From NCBI RefSeq assembly GCF_964340395.1, contig NC_135555.1, forward strand, positions 15,108,746 to 15,172,745: a DNA stretch of 64,000 nucleotides. Direction: 5' to 3'. A program made the translations under genes and the position numbers. The DNA comes from Glandiceps talaboti. Its lineage: Eukaryota > Hemichordata > Enteropneusta > Spengelidae. This document shows, piece by piece, positions 26,201 through 44,036 of the stretch (within the stretch, counting starts at the first letter, position 1; each line of letters begins with the position of its first letter). The notes beneath the pieces were generated by a model that had not been told where the DNA came from, ran no database searches, and saw nothing but the letters and a program-made list of their open reading frames with translations.

Positions 26201-28795
26201 CAGTGTGTCAGAACGATGGTAATAGGTCATCAACAGCGATTGGTTCAACAGTATTGGTGTCATTGAACACAGCGTCCCACAATGGCATTCATTACCGGGG
26301 CTTCAAGGCAGTATTCACGCAGTATTATCCACCTAATGGTATGTCATCAAATGCAATCAAAACTCTATTGCGTGGCTGCAACCTCCATTGTACTTTATAA
26401 TTGCGAATGTCAAATCTGATATCAGAGATTAGCTTCATAGCTGTTATGGCGATAATTAGAAACGAAATAGAATGTAAGTCGAGAGAGCAATCAGTGGGGA
26501 ACCGATTATCACATGGCTAGTAAGAGTGTTTCCATGGCAAACTCATATAATTTATTTTTCTTTATTTCCTCGGTACCTAATATATTGTTAATCTATTTCA
26601 GTGACATCAACAAGCTTAGGAATTATACGGTTTTTGATTTGTGATTTGTAAATATTGATAAGTAAATAAATGAGTAAACGACAAAGAATATAATATATCA
26701 AAATATGACATGATACAACAATATAATACAATATAATATTATTTTACTTTTTTTTTTATTTCGGACAAAGTAGAATAGAATAGAATAGAATAGAATAGAA
26801 TAGAATAGAATAGAATAGATTAAAGTAAGACAGAATAGAATAAAACAGAAAAGAATAGAATAAAACATCAAATCTACCAAATAGAATAGAATAGAATAGA
26901 ATAGAATAGAATAGAATAGAATAGAATAGAATAGAATAGAATAGAATAGAATAGAATAGAATAGAATAGAATAGAATAGAATAGAATAGAACAGAACAGA
27001 ATAGAATAGAATAAAAAAATAACATAATGAATAGAACAGCATTTCATACTTTCTCTTAAACCATTTCGCAATGGTTAAATTATACGTTACAGGAACTCCA
27101 TGTACTTAAATCTATCTCTGGTAACATCTATCAACTTCAATAGGTTATTAGGCACTTAAAATAATATAGTTAACATAATTAATGTTAAATCTTCACTCTT
27201 TACTGTTTAGTTTCATACGAAGCTACATCACCGTGTCACAAGGACGACTTTTACTGCGTCGGTGTGTTTCGCTGTATACCAGGATTCCTACGTTGTGATG
27301 GCGTCAATCACTGTGGAAACTACGTAGATGAAACAAACTGCCCTGATGGTGAGTTTTATGCAGGTCACTTGATATCACGGTATGATTCGTGTCTGTAACG
27401 TAACTGACAGCTCTTCTTTAAAAGACTCATAAAGTTGACACACCTGCGCATATTCACATTAATTTTTTCCACTTGTGATATATACCCAGTACTGTATGGA
27501 ATTATTGATTTTTTCTCTCAGTCTACCAAGAGTTGATTAAAGGGCAACGTTAATTACTCTGCCTTAAAAGTCAGTTTCATTGAAGCTAATTCTTATTTTA
27601 TTAACTTGGGAATATAATTGTGGTCTGCATATTTACACTCGTCATTTTAGCATTATTATACAAATTCTATTATTTATTCATTTTAATTTCATGAAAGTCA
27701 TAAAATCAGATTACATAATTCAAGGTTTTCGTCGCACTCATACACAATCAGAAGTAATTAATGTTTGCTTCAAATACGAATTGAATTATTATTTTTTGTT
27801 TTTTGCTACTTAGAATTCAAAGTTCCATCCAAAAATGACATCTGTAATCCCGACGAGTTTTATTGTGGATCTTATGCCGGACCAGGAAGAACTTGTATTT
27901 CCAAGCAATTCGTTTGTGATGGGAAGAAATTGTGTTCAAATGGTGCAGATGAGAAATCCTGTAAAATAGCAGGTATTTTAATAGCAACAGCGACCCCAAC
28001 GCTTAATGCCATAACTGACTTTGTTTAATTTTTTTCTGTTATTATCAATATGTTATAAGTAGTTGTTGCAAATGGTGATATGGGGGGGGGGGGGTTATTG
28101 GTGTATACATTAATGGGGGAGGTGTTTGAATAACTGACAGTGGTTCCAATTTACTATAACGACAATATACAAGTAAATCTGACGTACAATGAGTTGCCAC
28201 ATAATATTTGGGAACCGCTAAATTTCAGAGTGTGCCTCAGTCTTTTTGTAGAATAGCGTGTGAGATTTATGTTGATTTAATGCAAATTGCCACTCACTAA
28301 CATTTAGTTGTTTTTAAAGTAAATATAAATAGCTTACTAGAGGTTTTCTACCAAAAGTACAGAAACAGCGCATATAAAACCTTCTAGCATTTGCAAAGAA
28401 AAATCGATTCAAGCAGCCAAGCTTAAGTATTGGTTTTCGTTACCATTGATGGAACATCCCATATGTACAGCCTGATGTTGAGAATAGCCATGCTTGTTTA
28501 GCAAAATGGTGCAAACATTATCGTCTGCAATGTAGTATATAGTGATATTGATGGCAAAATAACTCTAGCGTTTTTCCCCCAATAACATTTTTCCCTGATG
28601 AACTATTTTCTCACATTTGCAGTCGAGTCAGGTCTGTCAGCGAAGGCTATGGTAGGTGTTGTATTGGGTCTGCTTCAAGTGGTCGTACTTGCTGCCTTTA
28701 TCACAAGATACATGCATGGCAGACGGCGGAAAAAGAAGAGAAACAGAGTCCTGACCAATACAGGGTATGACGCAATAGCTTTAGAACCTCGGTGA
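18141..28795 (+). CDS. CUB-CUB-LDLa-LDLa single-pass membrane protein (Neto-like order), 8 exons
   Basis: Predicted type I cell-surface protein of 469 residues. Exons: 18141-18264, 20228-20385, 23333-23597, 24941-25111, 26117-26338, 27211-27348, 27814-27972, 28623-28795. All introns are GT-AG, phases agree at every join (mostly phase 1, as in shuffled extracellular modules), and the total is 1410 nt. Seen: hydrophobic signal peptide (about residues 14-32), CUB1 about 54-168 with its four Cys (54, 79, 108, 130), CUB2 about 184-306 with four Cys, LDLa1 322-357 and LDLa2 370-409 with six Cys each, a hydrophobic helix about 420-440, then a basic stretch (RRRKKKR) and a C-terminal tail with YDAI, a possible YxxPhi sorting signal. 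Two CUBs, LDLa and one membrane helix is the order of Neto proteins, auxiliary subunits of glutamate receptors; a second LDLa and the very short tail differ. A LRP12-like or unrelated CUB/LDLa protein is possible. The function itself is not shown by sequence. The exon 4/5 junction is the least certain. Confidence 0.85.
20228..20385 (+). CDS. CUB/LDLa gene exon 2: first half of CUB1
   Basis: Acceptor CGTAG|ACTCAC and donor ATCTGG|GTAGGT. It encodes an Asp-rich linker, then CGKTQF...SPNFPRIYP...CEY, the classical start of a CUB domain (Cys, G.I.SPNFP.YP, then Cys). A (CAGA)n microsatellite starts 28 bp after the donor. Confidence 0.85.
20413..20465. repeat. (CAGA)n microsatellite
   Basis: About thirteen CAGA units just inside the intron after exon 2 of the CUB/LDLa gene. 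Confidence 0.95.
21025..21222. repeat. (ATGT)n, (TA)n and (TATC)n microsatellite
   Basis: Three adjacent arrays in CUB/LDLa intron 2. Confidence 0.97.
23157..23218. repeat. (TGTC)n microsatellite
   Basis: TGTC units with a few substitutions, about 115 bp before exon 3 of the CUB/LDLa gene. Confidence 0.95.
23333..23597 (+). CDS. CUB/LDLa gene exon 3: second half of CUB1 and linker
   Basis: Acceptor ACTACAG|CTGCGT and donor CCACA|GTAAGT. It encodes [23 protein letters not shown] and GFRALYYTF, the standard CUB second half with Cys 3 and 4, followed by a 14-residue linker. There are possible N-glycosylation sites at NRS and NDS. Confidence 0.88.
24245..24480. mobile_element. Long-arm palindromic MITE in the CUB/LDLa gene intron
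   Basis: Two arms of about 85 bp are inverted complements: left TGGTGAAAACGGCTAGATGT..., right ...ACATCTAGCCGATTTCACCA. The centre is AT-rich. A 10-bp direct repeat GTGCTTACCC lies just outside at 24214-24223 and 24487-24496. It sits between exons 3 and 4. Confidence 0.8.
24941..25111 (+). CDS. CUB/LDLa gene exon 4: first half of CUB2
   Basis: Acceptor ATTCCAG|TTTGCC. It encodes [29 protein letters not shown], a CUB start with Cys 1 and 2. The donor is taken as TTTCAAG|GTAGGG (phase 1), which fits the strong acceptor of exon 5. An alternative is GAC|GTGAGT after 25089 (phase 0), which would have to join a weaker acceptor before 26131; both keep the frame open. Confidence 0.75.
26117..26338 (+). 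CDS. CUB/LDLa gene exon 5: second half of CUB2
   Basis: Acceptor with a long T tract ending TTTCCAG|TTGACA; donor AATG|GTATGT. It encodes [20 protein letters not shown], then [14 protein letters not shown] and GFKAVF, supplying CUB2 Cys 3 and 4 and the final beta strands. An alternative start at 26131 pairs with the alternative donor of exon 4. Confidence 0.8.
26769..27015. repeat. (AGAAT)n pentanucleotide array
   Basis: Two blocks of AATAG-type pentamers (26769-26818, 26880-27013) separated by degenerate units; in CUB/LDLa intron 5. Confidence 0.95.
27211..27348 (+). CDS. CUB/LDLa gene exon 6: LDLa domain 1
   Basis: Acceptor CTGTTTAG|TTTCAT and donor GATG|GTGAGT, phase 1 at both ends, so one exon equals one module. 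The six Cys have LDLa spacing: [29 protein letters not shown]. The calcium-cage region CDG...C....DE is kept, although one usual Asp is Asn (GNYVDE). Confidence 0.9.
27814..27972 (+). CDS. CUB/LDLa gene exon 7: LDLa domain 2
   Basis: Acceptor TACTTAG|AATTCA and donor AGCAG|GTATTT, again phase 1 at both ends. It encodes a second six-Cys LDLa module ([28 protein letters not shown]) with the CDGxxxC....DE calcium-binding pattern. Known Neto proteins have one LDLa, so this second module is a difference. Confidence 0.9.
28623..28795 (+). CDS. CUB/LDLa gene exon 8: transmembrane helix, tail and stop
   Basis: Acceptor CATTTGCAG|TCGAGT. It encodes a hydrophobic helix ([18 protein letters not shown]), a basic stop-transfer stretch, a tail ending [10 protein letters not shown], and TGA at 28793. 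AATAAA at 29656 is one candidate polyadenylation signal; others follow near 29870-30000, and the true site cannot be chosen by eye. Confidence 0.85.
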
Positions 28796-31782
28796 ATACA
28801 GTGAGACCTTCGCTTCGTGCACAGCCTTTCCCAGTCAACCGTTACAACTCCGCGCATCGACCACCCGACCCTTGAAGGAACACAAAGACCTGTGCTATCT
28901 ATGTAGCATTTCTAAAGTGAACGTAAGGGATTTTTTTTCATTGCCGTCTTCAACGTGAGGAATACCATACATACTTTGTGAACATTTGCGTGCTTGCCAA
29001 GAATAACCGGTGATCAGGTTTCGACGTCCATGCAACAAAATTAAAAAGTTGTAGCAGTTATCTGAGAAACTCTGATACACTTTTTTTAAAAAAAACTCGG
29101 AGTCTAATCTGCTGCCATGCCTTTCGCTGAGATGTAACCGTTCTATGAGAAGAGTTGTAATGCATACACGTCATCGTGACGTCACATCTAGTCTCTTTTT
29201 AAAATATTCAACTGGTTCTATTTTGTACAAAGTGTGATTTACACCATTCTTGTCATCATCTCACACACACATTGCACTTCGCGTTTTATATCACACTTTT
29301 AGAACAACGTGTGATAGTTCTGCATGGTTCAAGTATATGGTCATCTTCTCTGTTAAGCTGGTTTATATACACTTCAATTGACGTATTTGAACTTGAACGA
29401 TGGAAAGAGTGTGAATGGCTTTTTAGAAATTAAAGTGCTGACTAAGACACCAGAAATAGTAGACTCCCTGCCAGTTTCCCCGTAGCAGATGTGTGCAAAA
29501 ACAATTAATTGTGTGCTTCGCATCGTAAACAGTGTTCATTCGATAGTTAGCTACTAAGTATACCGAAGTTAAATTATCAATTTATTCCACCGTTTGGATT
29601 TTGTATACATATTTCAACCGTTGATGGCGTTTTACGTTACCTCGCCATTAGGCCTAATAAAAAAAATTGTGTGGATCCGATTACGCTCAATTTTAGAATA
29701 GGTGGGGTAGGTAGATTTTTTTATTTTATTTTATTATATATATTTTTTTGTATGGGTGTCTAGTTCAGGTTTTCAATTGTTTTCCAAATGGTCTCTGTGA
29801 TAAAATCGCAATTCATCGTGACAATGTATTTTTAAACTTGTAATTAAGCGTCTCATTCAGGCAGTCCTTATAATAAATATCTTCATATCATACAATAAAT
29901 CTGTTGACCTAAACAAGAAAAGAAACGCAATATTTGATGTCTTTTGTTGGTTATTCATATTTACACACTGGCTCTGCATCGTGGAAATTGTTTAATAAAT
30001 GCGAAGAAAGCTTTCAACTAAAATGCTGTACATATATTTTTGAGGGCCATGTCTTATAGTTTTAGTATTCAAAAGACAGACGTGCACGTGGTTGCGATAT
30101 CAGTAATAAAAATACTGTATGATAGATGATTTAAGATTTACATGTAGCCTATATAGAGCCTATATCTTCAGATTTGATTGTAAACAGTAAAGAGTTGCCA
30201 TGGTTTCCTAGAAACTTAGGTCAAATATCTTAGAGACTTTAGTTCCGGGAATAGAATTGTTACAGATTGTTACTTTTTTACATTGATTTTAAGGCAACTC
30301 TTGATCATTTAATGTGTCCTGTGATTTTCTTTCGTAGAGGAAGGTAATGTTATGGAAGTGTCCTGTCCAGGCTGTCAGCCACGTGTCAGTGTGTGTGCGT
30401 GTCATGTTTCTCTGTCTGTGGACACAATATATCTAAAAATAAACGTCTGCATATTAAATTCCGATGAAGCGTGATGCACAATCAAATTATGGGAATCACA
30501 AGAACTGGTTATGGTTTTTTTTAATATCATATATGCATATTGATAAGTCATTTCCATGAATAACGATTTTTGAATATTGAGAAATATCTTTTGAATAAAG
30601 TCTTCAATTTCATACATACATACTGATGTTGTTTTTATACTATAATGGAAATGGCTTGCATATTACAAGAATAATTTTTATGACTAATTATTAAATAACA
30701 ATTGAGAGTTACCAATGTATATCATGAATGATAGCTCATCCGATTTAGGCCTGTTAGACATTATTAATGTAATTTGCATATTACAAAATTTGATTTGCAT
30801 AATTAATCTTAGTTATACAATTAATTGATGAATATTATCTGAGATTGTGCTCAGAATTGTGTCTAACAAATCATATGAATAGCATAGATTATTGTTTATG
30901 CATTAGACAGTATACAATGGATATGAATGACCTTTATTTGCATATAAAATCCAATTCCTAGCACGAGATATCGTGTTCTGTTCTGTCGCGAGAGGGAGCT
31001 GTCTCCATTCCTTCACACTTTAAAATATTTGCAATTTTCTCAAGCAGGAATCCTCATGGAGGGCGCTCATTTTACACCTGGTTTTAAAGGTGTTTGTGAA
31101 TCAGAGTACACTTTTAATTCTGTGAGATGTTTTGTTTAAATTTGTGATTGTGTGAACGTGTGTTTAGATGTATTTTATTTTACCGTTTTGCTGTATACAC
31201 TCTTCATGTTGTAATTTTTCGTCTCCTTAAAGAGGTAATATGGATGAAAAATAAAGTATCCATTTTAAATGTTCAATGGCATCTTTGAGAATAACTCGAC
31301 TGTGCAATACGAAACAACGTTAACGTCCACCAAAGTCCGCGTGTCAATAAATTGCAAATAAAAATATTTGTGTATAAATAATAAATGAAAAGTTTGTTTG
31401 TTTGGTATGTACAGAAAGTGATTTGTAAACAAACGGATAAAACAACTGCTTTTTAGTAATTTGAAATCGAAGATTGATATCCATATTTTATCCATAATAC
31501 CACTTTAAAAATGACTGTAATGTACCCTTTGAGAGGTTGAAAACCACTAAAATATTAAAATATACCGTACCGTAAACTTGTCTAAGCTGTCGTGTACATA
31601 TCGTATTTTTTATGAAATCTGACGAATTTATAAAATGCTGGATATGTTCGTAGTAGCCTTTTGTTGAATACTAAGATGCATCAATATAATGCCACGTGTC
31701 AAAGGTCAAATGTGAACTTTTATTAACATAACATTTTCATATGTGCTTCAAGAGAATTTAAACCTATAAGAATTGATATGTA
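28796..31782. other. 3' region of the CUB/LDLa gene and intergenic sequence
   Basis: Several AATAAA words (first at 29656), the octamer cluster, and otherwise AT-rich sequence. No further exon was found on either strand. Confidence 0.5.
30772..30943. promoter_or_regulatory. Cluster of three perfect octamer motifs (ATTTGCAT)
   Basis: ATTTGCAT occurs at 30772-30779, 30793-30800 and 30936-30943, with TAATTA/ATTAAT homeodomain-type words between them. The octamer is the binding site of POU factors. The place is gene-free, 2 kb after the CUB/LDLa stop. A regulatory role is inferred; AT-rich chance remains possible. Confidence 0.25.
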
Positions 31783-32129
31783 ATACATGTATGTATGTAG
31801 TATGTATGTATGTATGTAAACTATGTATGTATGTATGTATGTATGTATGTATGTATGTATGTATGTATGTATGTATGTATGTATGTATGTATGTATGTGT
31901 GTGTGTATGTATGTATGTAAGTATGTATGTATGTATGTATGTATGTATGTATGTATGTATGTATGTATGTATGTATGTGCGTGTATGTATGTGTGTATTT
32001 ATTCGTGTACATGTATTTGTGTGTGTGTATGAGTGTGTTTGTATGTTGGTGTGCGTGTGTAGATGTGTGTGTTTGTGTTTGTGTTTGTTTGTTTGTTTGT
32101 GTTTGTTTGTTTGTGTGTGTGTATGTGTA

Positions 32130-32178
<49 letters not shown>
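31783..32178. repeat. (ATGT)n and (GT)n microsatellite
   Basis: ATGT array, then mixed GT/TTTG units and a pure GT run (32127-32177). It lies directly downstream of the stop codon of the minus-strand gene. Confidence 0.97.
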
Positions 32179-32181
32179 CTG

Positions 32182-37844
<5,663 letters not shown>

Positions 37845-38463
37845 TTTCCATTACATGCCTACAACCGTCATATTAGAAAATTGTTGTGTGGGGTGTTTTT
37901 TTATATTGTGTTATTATACATAGATGTATGTGCCATATGGTTGGCCTCCATTGAAATGCAAATTAAGAGAGAGTGTTTGAACAGCTTGTATACCGATTGA
38001 GACACATTACCACAATAAGTGCAATTTATTGAAATATTCATAAACGTTATTATAGACCAAGGAGCAAATCCGAGCGTCTACGTGCAACGATGTACCAGAA
38101 TCGTGCTTTTATTTTTTGTCTGGTCAACTTTAGGAAGGGATTTTGGAAAGGCAGACATTGGATATCGAACAATATGGTGATCAATCTGTTAAAAGGTTAT
38201 CACATTTGGGCATGTCAACGACCTCCTCTCGCCCTAGCATCAATGTCCGGGCATAGTATGGTATATAAATAGTCTGTATGAGCTACGGTGTGTTTTATCA
38301 TTATTGCATTACTGTGACACCAATGTATTGAAAAGAAACACCGTGTATTAAACAATCAATAGAAAGTGGTTTCCATCACGATTTCGGTCGAGACTCACGC
38401 ATCAAAAACAGTTCTATTGATATCGAAAAACAGACATGCATGCTCAGAAATACTAACAGGTTT
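37845..38463. other. Upstream of the minus-strand candidate gene
   Basis: No clear promoter. A TATATAAATA word at 38261-38271 is on the wrong strand or distance to assign. Confidence 0.35.
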
Positions 38464-38543
38464 TATGTATGTATGTATGTATGTATGTATGTATGTATGT
38501 ATGTATGTATGTATGTATGTATGTATGTATGTATGTATGTATG

Positions 38544-38575
<32 letters not shown>

Positions 38576-38581
38576 TGTATT
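38464..38581. repeat. (ATGT)n microsatellite
   Basis: About 118 bp of ATGT units. Confidence 0.97.
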
Positions 38582-38928
38582 ATGTGTGAGCGAGAGAGCG
38601 CGCGTGTGTGTGCGTTTGTTTGCTTGTACATTTTTTTAATGACATCAGGTGGGGGAGGGGGCCGTTTGTGCATGGTGATAGAACCCAAAGCCTCTGGAAA
38701 GTTCATTCTGCTTGGTTTAAAAAATGACATTTGTCGCATTACTTTAATGATTGCAATAATAAGTTTAACTGTGTATATATGTTTTCCAATGACGTTGAAT
38801 TGGTTGGCATCGGTTCTCCACCCATGGCCATTGGGGCCTCGGTTTCTGCTCTGTATACTACATGAGAAGTTATTATATAATTTATGCAATCAATAGTGCT
38901 GAACGTTTTCGTCAAACTTGTTTTGTTA

Positions 38929-39102
<174 letters not shown>

Positions 39103-39848
39103 TTATCGATTTTCTAACTTCACTTGTTGTCGAATTACTTCTTTTAAATACAGATTGATCGGGGATACATATATGATAATGACAGCCACTGATGGACAAA
39201 TGAGCATTTTTCTAAACTTTCTCCGCTTACAACAGGTTTGAACTGAAATAATAAAGCAATAAAAAGGTAAACCGTGTTATCGCAATGTTGTGGAGGAACG
39301 CTCGATAACTTATTTGTTAGGAGTAGTGTACGTGTGCATCCATTTTGAGTACTAAGCTCTATTTCAGACCAATTTATTTAATCTATATTCAGTGTCAAAC
39401 ACTATATTGAATTGATTTTGATTGAATTTTCACTGAAACGAGAAATTGGCTGTTTTATTACCCAGCTGGATCTAAATATTCAGATTTAGGAAGGTATGCA
39501 TTGTAACCATGATCATGACTTACATGTATTTTAATTTCAAAGGATTTTAATTTGGTGGAAAACCGCACCAGCAAAAAAACAATACTTTCTAAGTGATTTT
39601 AGTATTTGGCAATGCTCCCCTTTAATTATCTCAAATTAATGATAAATTGGTGCCATCTCAGACCAAGGCATCTGATACAGATGGTCCCATGTCGGTCCAG
39701 CCTCTTTGAATTTAACCCCATCTTAAACCAATATGCGAAAAGGGTTACCAGGGGGTTACCACGGGCAAAGCGTCCCTAGAACGTCAGACTGTATACCCAG
39801 GATCCCCAGAACAGGCTGCCCATGCTGTGAGTATTAATGAATTCAAAG

Positions 39849-40028
<180 letters not shown>

Positions 40029-40031
<3 letters not shown>

Positions 40032-40151
40032 CTGATGATCGCACTATGCGTGAAACTCCGAGTTACAACCAAGAAAGAGTTCCAGAACTATCAAAACTAT
40101 TGCGCTCTGCCACTGCGGTATTGAGCACTGTCTTAGCCTCAGATTGATACT

Positions 40152-40157
<6 letters not shown>
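40029..40157 (+). repeat. (TA)n-associated repeat, copy 3
   Basis: Uninterrupted unit from TGTCTGATGATCGCACTATG to CTCACCGA, with (TA)n on both sides. The hammerhead-like core (40029-40067) is identical in CTGATGA, stem II, GAAAC and GTT to copy 2. Confidence 0.9.

Positions 40158-40242
<85 letters not shown>
40157..40242. repeat. (TA)n array after repeat copy 3
   Basis: About 85 bp of TA. Confidence 0.97.
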
Positions 40243-40244
<2 letters not shown>

Positions 40245-42417
40245 AATCCTAAAATTTACAAAAAATTAGAAGATGATTGAACTGAAAACTTGAATGATAA
40301 ATGCCTGTTCTTAACGACAGCGACAAGAAGAACATGTAATTTGCCTGTGTTGAAATCTAAAAATCCGTCCGAAAGAAAATGACAATATTTCGACTTCAGA
40401 GGGCGGTGGTCATGATGACGTGTTCCGCCGAAACAAGTGTAAACTTATACCGTCAGTGCAATGCGTCAGAATATCTTATAATTGTTCCAGGTGACAATAT
40501 GTTACCGTTAATTTAACACCGTCAGTACAAAAAATACACGTCAACTGTATATACTTTTGAAGTCCAAACTCTGTGTCATAAATTTTGTGGTTTGTATAAA
40601 CACATATTGTGCAATTTATCTAAAGCTGCAGCCTGACATATTTTTTTCAAAATGTTGTGTTAGATATGTCATGAGTCATAAATTGTAAACGATTGTGTCA
40701 AGTAAATAAACATTATCTTGCATGCAATGACAAGAAGACGCATGTAAGGTCAAATTGATTCATGAGACAGAGCAAAGGGTAAAGCAACGTTATTCTATCG
40801 TATACGTAATAAGTAGAGATCATATGTGTCACAACACGCTATATAACTTGTACCTCAAATGATTTCAACAGCTGCTTTAGTAAAGAACGTTCTAGAGCAA
40901 CTTTTCAACTGTTTATTTTTTAATTGAATTAACCGTATTAATGAATACTTTGCGCTCGGAGAGCAGAACTTCACAGTGACAAAACATCTCAAGGAACTTT
41001 TGTTCCTGGCAGCAACTAAATTAAGGAGTTCGATTGAATCGCTCCTGTTGCTGGAAATCGTGTGTGTCATTCGATCCAAAAGTAATTTCTGTGTCTGTTT
41101 GAGTTTATTTCCCCTAAGATCCCTGGTACAGATTGGTTCGACACTACAGCTTGTATAGTGGAGACGTTACTACTGAATTCAGCCTCTGGTCAATATCAAA
41201 ATTTACAAAATTCTGCTCCGTACGCGTAACAGATACAACCAATTATAAGTACTCATATCGCACACCCCGAACAGTATTGAATCATCTATGGGTGAACGTA
41301 TTTTTGTAGCTGTGTACATGTTAGATCAAATCAAATTGAATTTTTTAGTCTGTACCCAAAATTCAGCGCCCTCAACGGCTATCACGATTTATACCTGTTA
41401 TTGCAATACTAATGGATAGGATTGCCCACTGATTAACATGTACAATGTCTAATTATTGGCATTTTAACAATTTTCTGTACCTAGTACTAGTGTGAAGAGA
41501 TTGTTGTCCCGTTTGATCATTCATTACTTTAAAATTTATTACACACATTTACAATCTTGTTCAAAACATTCTTGTATAGCTATAGTCCCTAGACTACCAA
41601 ACCAGCACAAAAAGAAGAAAATGTTAAGACTGAATACTCATGAGTTCTAAATGCTTATTATCTGGGGATAAACGGTTATTATTAATTGTTCATTTATTGC
41701 GTATAAGCATGTCTGCTAACTCCCACTCAGCTCCCACTATCACTCCCTATATCGCCGGGACCACTGGGTAGACAATGAATCTGAAATAAGACATTTCTTG
41801 GTAATGCGATTGAAATTTAAGTGATGTAATAACACGAATGACGCTCCAGAACCCAAAGTTTTCAAAAATTCCTTCCTTTCCTAGTCCGGTGTTCTCCTAA
41901 AAAGGATCTTGTATGTTGAGTGTTTTGCATGTTGTGTCATTCCGCCCTCAACGGCCTTCTCGAAGGAAATAATTTATATGTAAACGTACCGTGTAACCGC
42001 GAGGGCGCCCCGACAAGGCATATCGTACAGACTTACATGAGACTAATAAAGTAAATATTATGATGATACTGTACATTCAATTTGTAAAACCACATATAGC
42101 TGTGAAAAATAATTACAATTGGATTTGTCCATGGCTGAACGGTACGCTCTCTCAGTTTAGTTCGGTCGGTCGCGAATAGGAATTCCTTCCTTGAGGGTTA
42201 AAAAAGCTTGTTAGAAAGCTCGTGTTTGTTTGGTAATACAAATTCATGAGGATGAATCAAACTTAAATTTGTACACGTATTTCATTGTTCACTTTGTCGT
42301 GACTTGCAAATGCAATTAATATCATACTCCAAAATTTGTGTCACGGCCAGACAAATAGAACTTTATAATGACCACAATGGCCGGCTGTTTTCACTTGTGT
42401 TCGATACCTTGCCCTTG

Positions 42418-42509
<92 letters not shown>

Positions 42510-44036
42510 ACCAGTAAGCAAGGGGCAATTGCAACCTGTAAATGTTTATTAACCAAACATACACCAGATATCGTCATATATCGTATTACTGTTACTGTTT
42601 TTACTTGTTATGTTCTTTCCATTTTTCCCATTTCTTAATTGGTTTTATGTAATTTGATAGTGTAGCTCGATCAGCTGGGTGATTATAACCTGTATATCAC
42701 GTGTGATTACATAAAAGAACTAGCACTACTTTAGGACTTACTACGGCCTAGGGTTAGTGTTTGTAGAAACTGCCAAAAACGTTAACTCTGTTGAAAGTTT
42801 GAGTAATCCCAACCCGACCTTATTAATAATATGTTACTACCCCCCCCCCCCGTCTATCATCAGGTTTTTAACCCCCCCCCCCCCAACTCACACTTTTTCC
42901 AAACGTACTACCCGTGTGAAGATACGATAACATCTTGGTTTTTGGCCTTTTTTACGAATTCCATGCTGGGTTTTTTGTGGTAATCTAAAAATCAGCACAT
43001 ACATGACTATTTCTGTGCTTAGTTATCTCTGCTTCCCGGAGTCAGTTTACAAACTTGTGTTGATAAAGGGACACAGAAATAACAAATTTCAGTAGTAAAC
43101 TTATTTCCAAGTGCCCCCCCCCCCAGTCCTTCTTTTTTTCCAGTGGCCCTCGCCCCCCCCCCATGCATGCCAAAATTGCGACTAACACTAATCATATATT
43201 TCTCCAACCCCCTCAGCTCGTAAGTAATGACGACTCCCGGACCTGAGTGATTTTCAGACACATGTCTGGAAACTGACCTGCTCATGACCTTAGGTGACCC
43301 GATGAGCTGACCCGTGTTTTGAGCTCGCTCAACTTCTCAGACACTTTTACGTTACGACCAAGGGCCAATGGATTGATCATTCCCAAGGCCTAGGTTACTT
43401 CGTATTAATGGCTATGTGACAAACAACAAAAGCACAAGTTATGCTGCTTCCTCCTGGATCCTGAACCACTGGCGACCCACCCCAATTCCAAATCCCCGAG
43501 CCTCAGCGCTCAGCCTGGTACACCACCGGTCTCACCGTTCATGTCTTATTCGTATCATTACATGTGTCCCTGTGTTCAAGATGTGATCGCCATTGACCAC
43601 TCCTAGTGGTGCTTGTCAGCAAATCCAGTAAGGAAAACTGAAAACAAATAACCAACATGTTATTAGTCCAAGTCCACTGTGTATACATAGTAGTAATTTA
43701 CATCAGTGAGCTGCGAGACTTAGCTTCCGGGGATCTTTATGTTTCTGCCTATTACTTATAGGAGTTGTGCGGCTGTGTAATATATATTCTTACGCTCGTG
43801 CGTTGAGGTCATCATATGTGCAACAAACCGTACGTAGAAATGTATTTATAATCCCATAATATTGAACAATATTGATTTTCTTGCAATTCATAGCTCTTAA
43901 AGTGTCATTTTATTGATCACTTTCGAGTAATGTTTGCTAACCGGACTAAATACTGCACCGATTAACCATACATTTCGGCAAGTGAAATTTAATCAATGCG
44001 CCATACGGAAAGTAGTCCGTCTGATACGTAATCAAG
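40243..44036. other. Intergenic sequence upstream of GLG1
   Basis: Poly-C tracts (42841-42850, 42873-42885, 43116-43125) and a (TA)n array; no coding exon seen. The GLG1 promoter probably lies in the last few hundred bases, with no recognisable core element. Confidence 0.45.
42419..42505. repeat. (TA)n array
   Basis: About 85 bp of TA not next to the 130-bp repeat; flanks are CCTTGCCCTTGAT and, inverted, TTGCCCCTTGC. Confidence 0.97.

Noticed and set aside
26698-27071. Minus-strand frames reading ILFYS repeats
   Set aside because: Translation of the AGAAT pentamer array.
28081-28094. Poly-G tract (also 53189-53203, 58008-58021) as a G-quadruplex regulatory site
   Set aside because: Simple homopolymer runs without the four-tract layout or promoter context.
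38366-38896. 176-residue plus-strand frame and 164-residue minus-strand frame
   Set aside because: Both depend on the ATGT array; the remaining parts are open on both strands and lack features.
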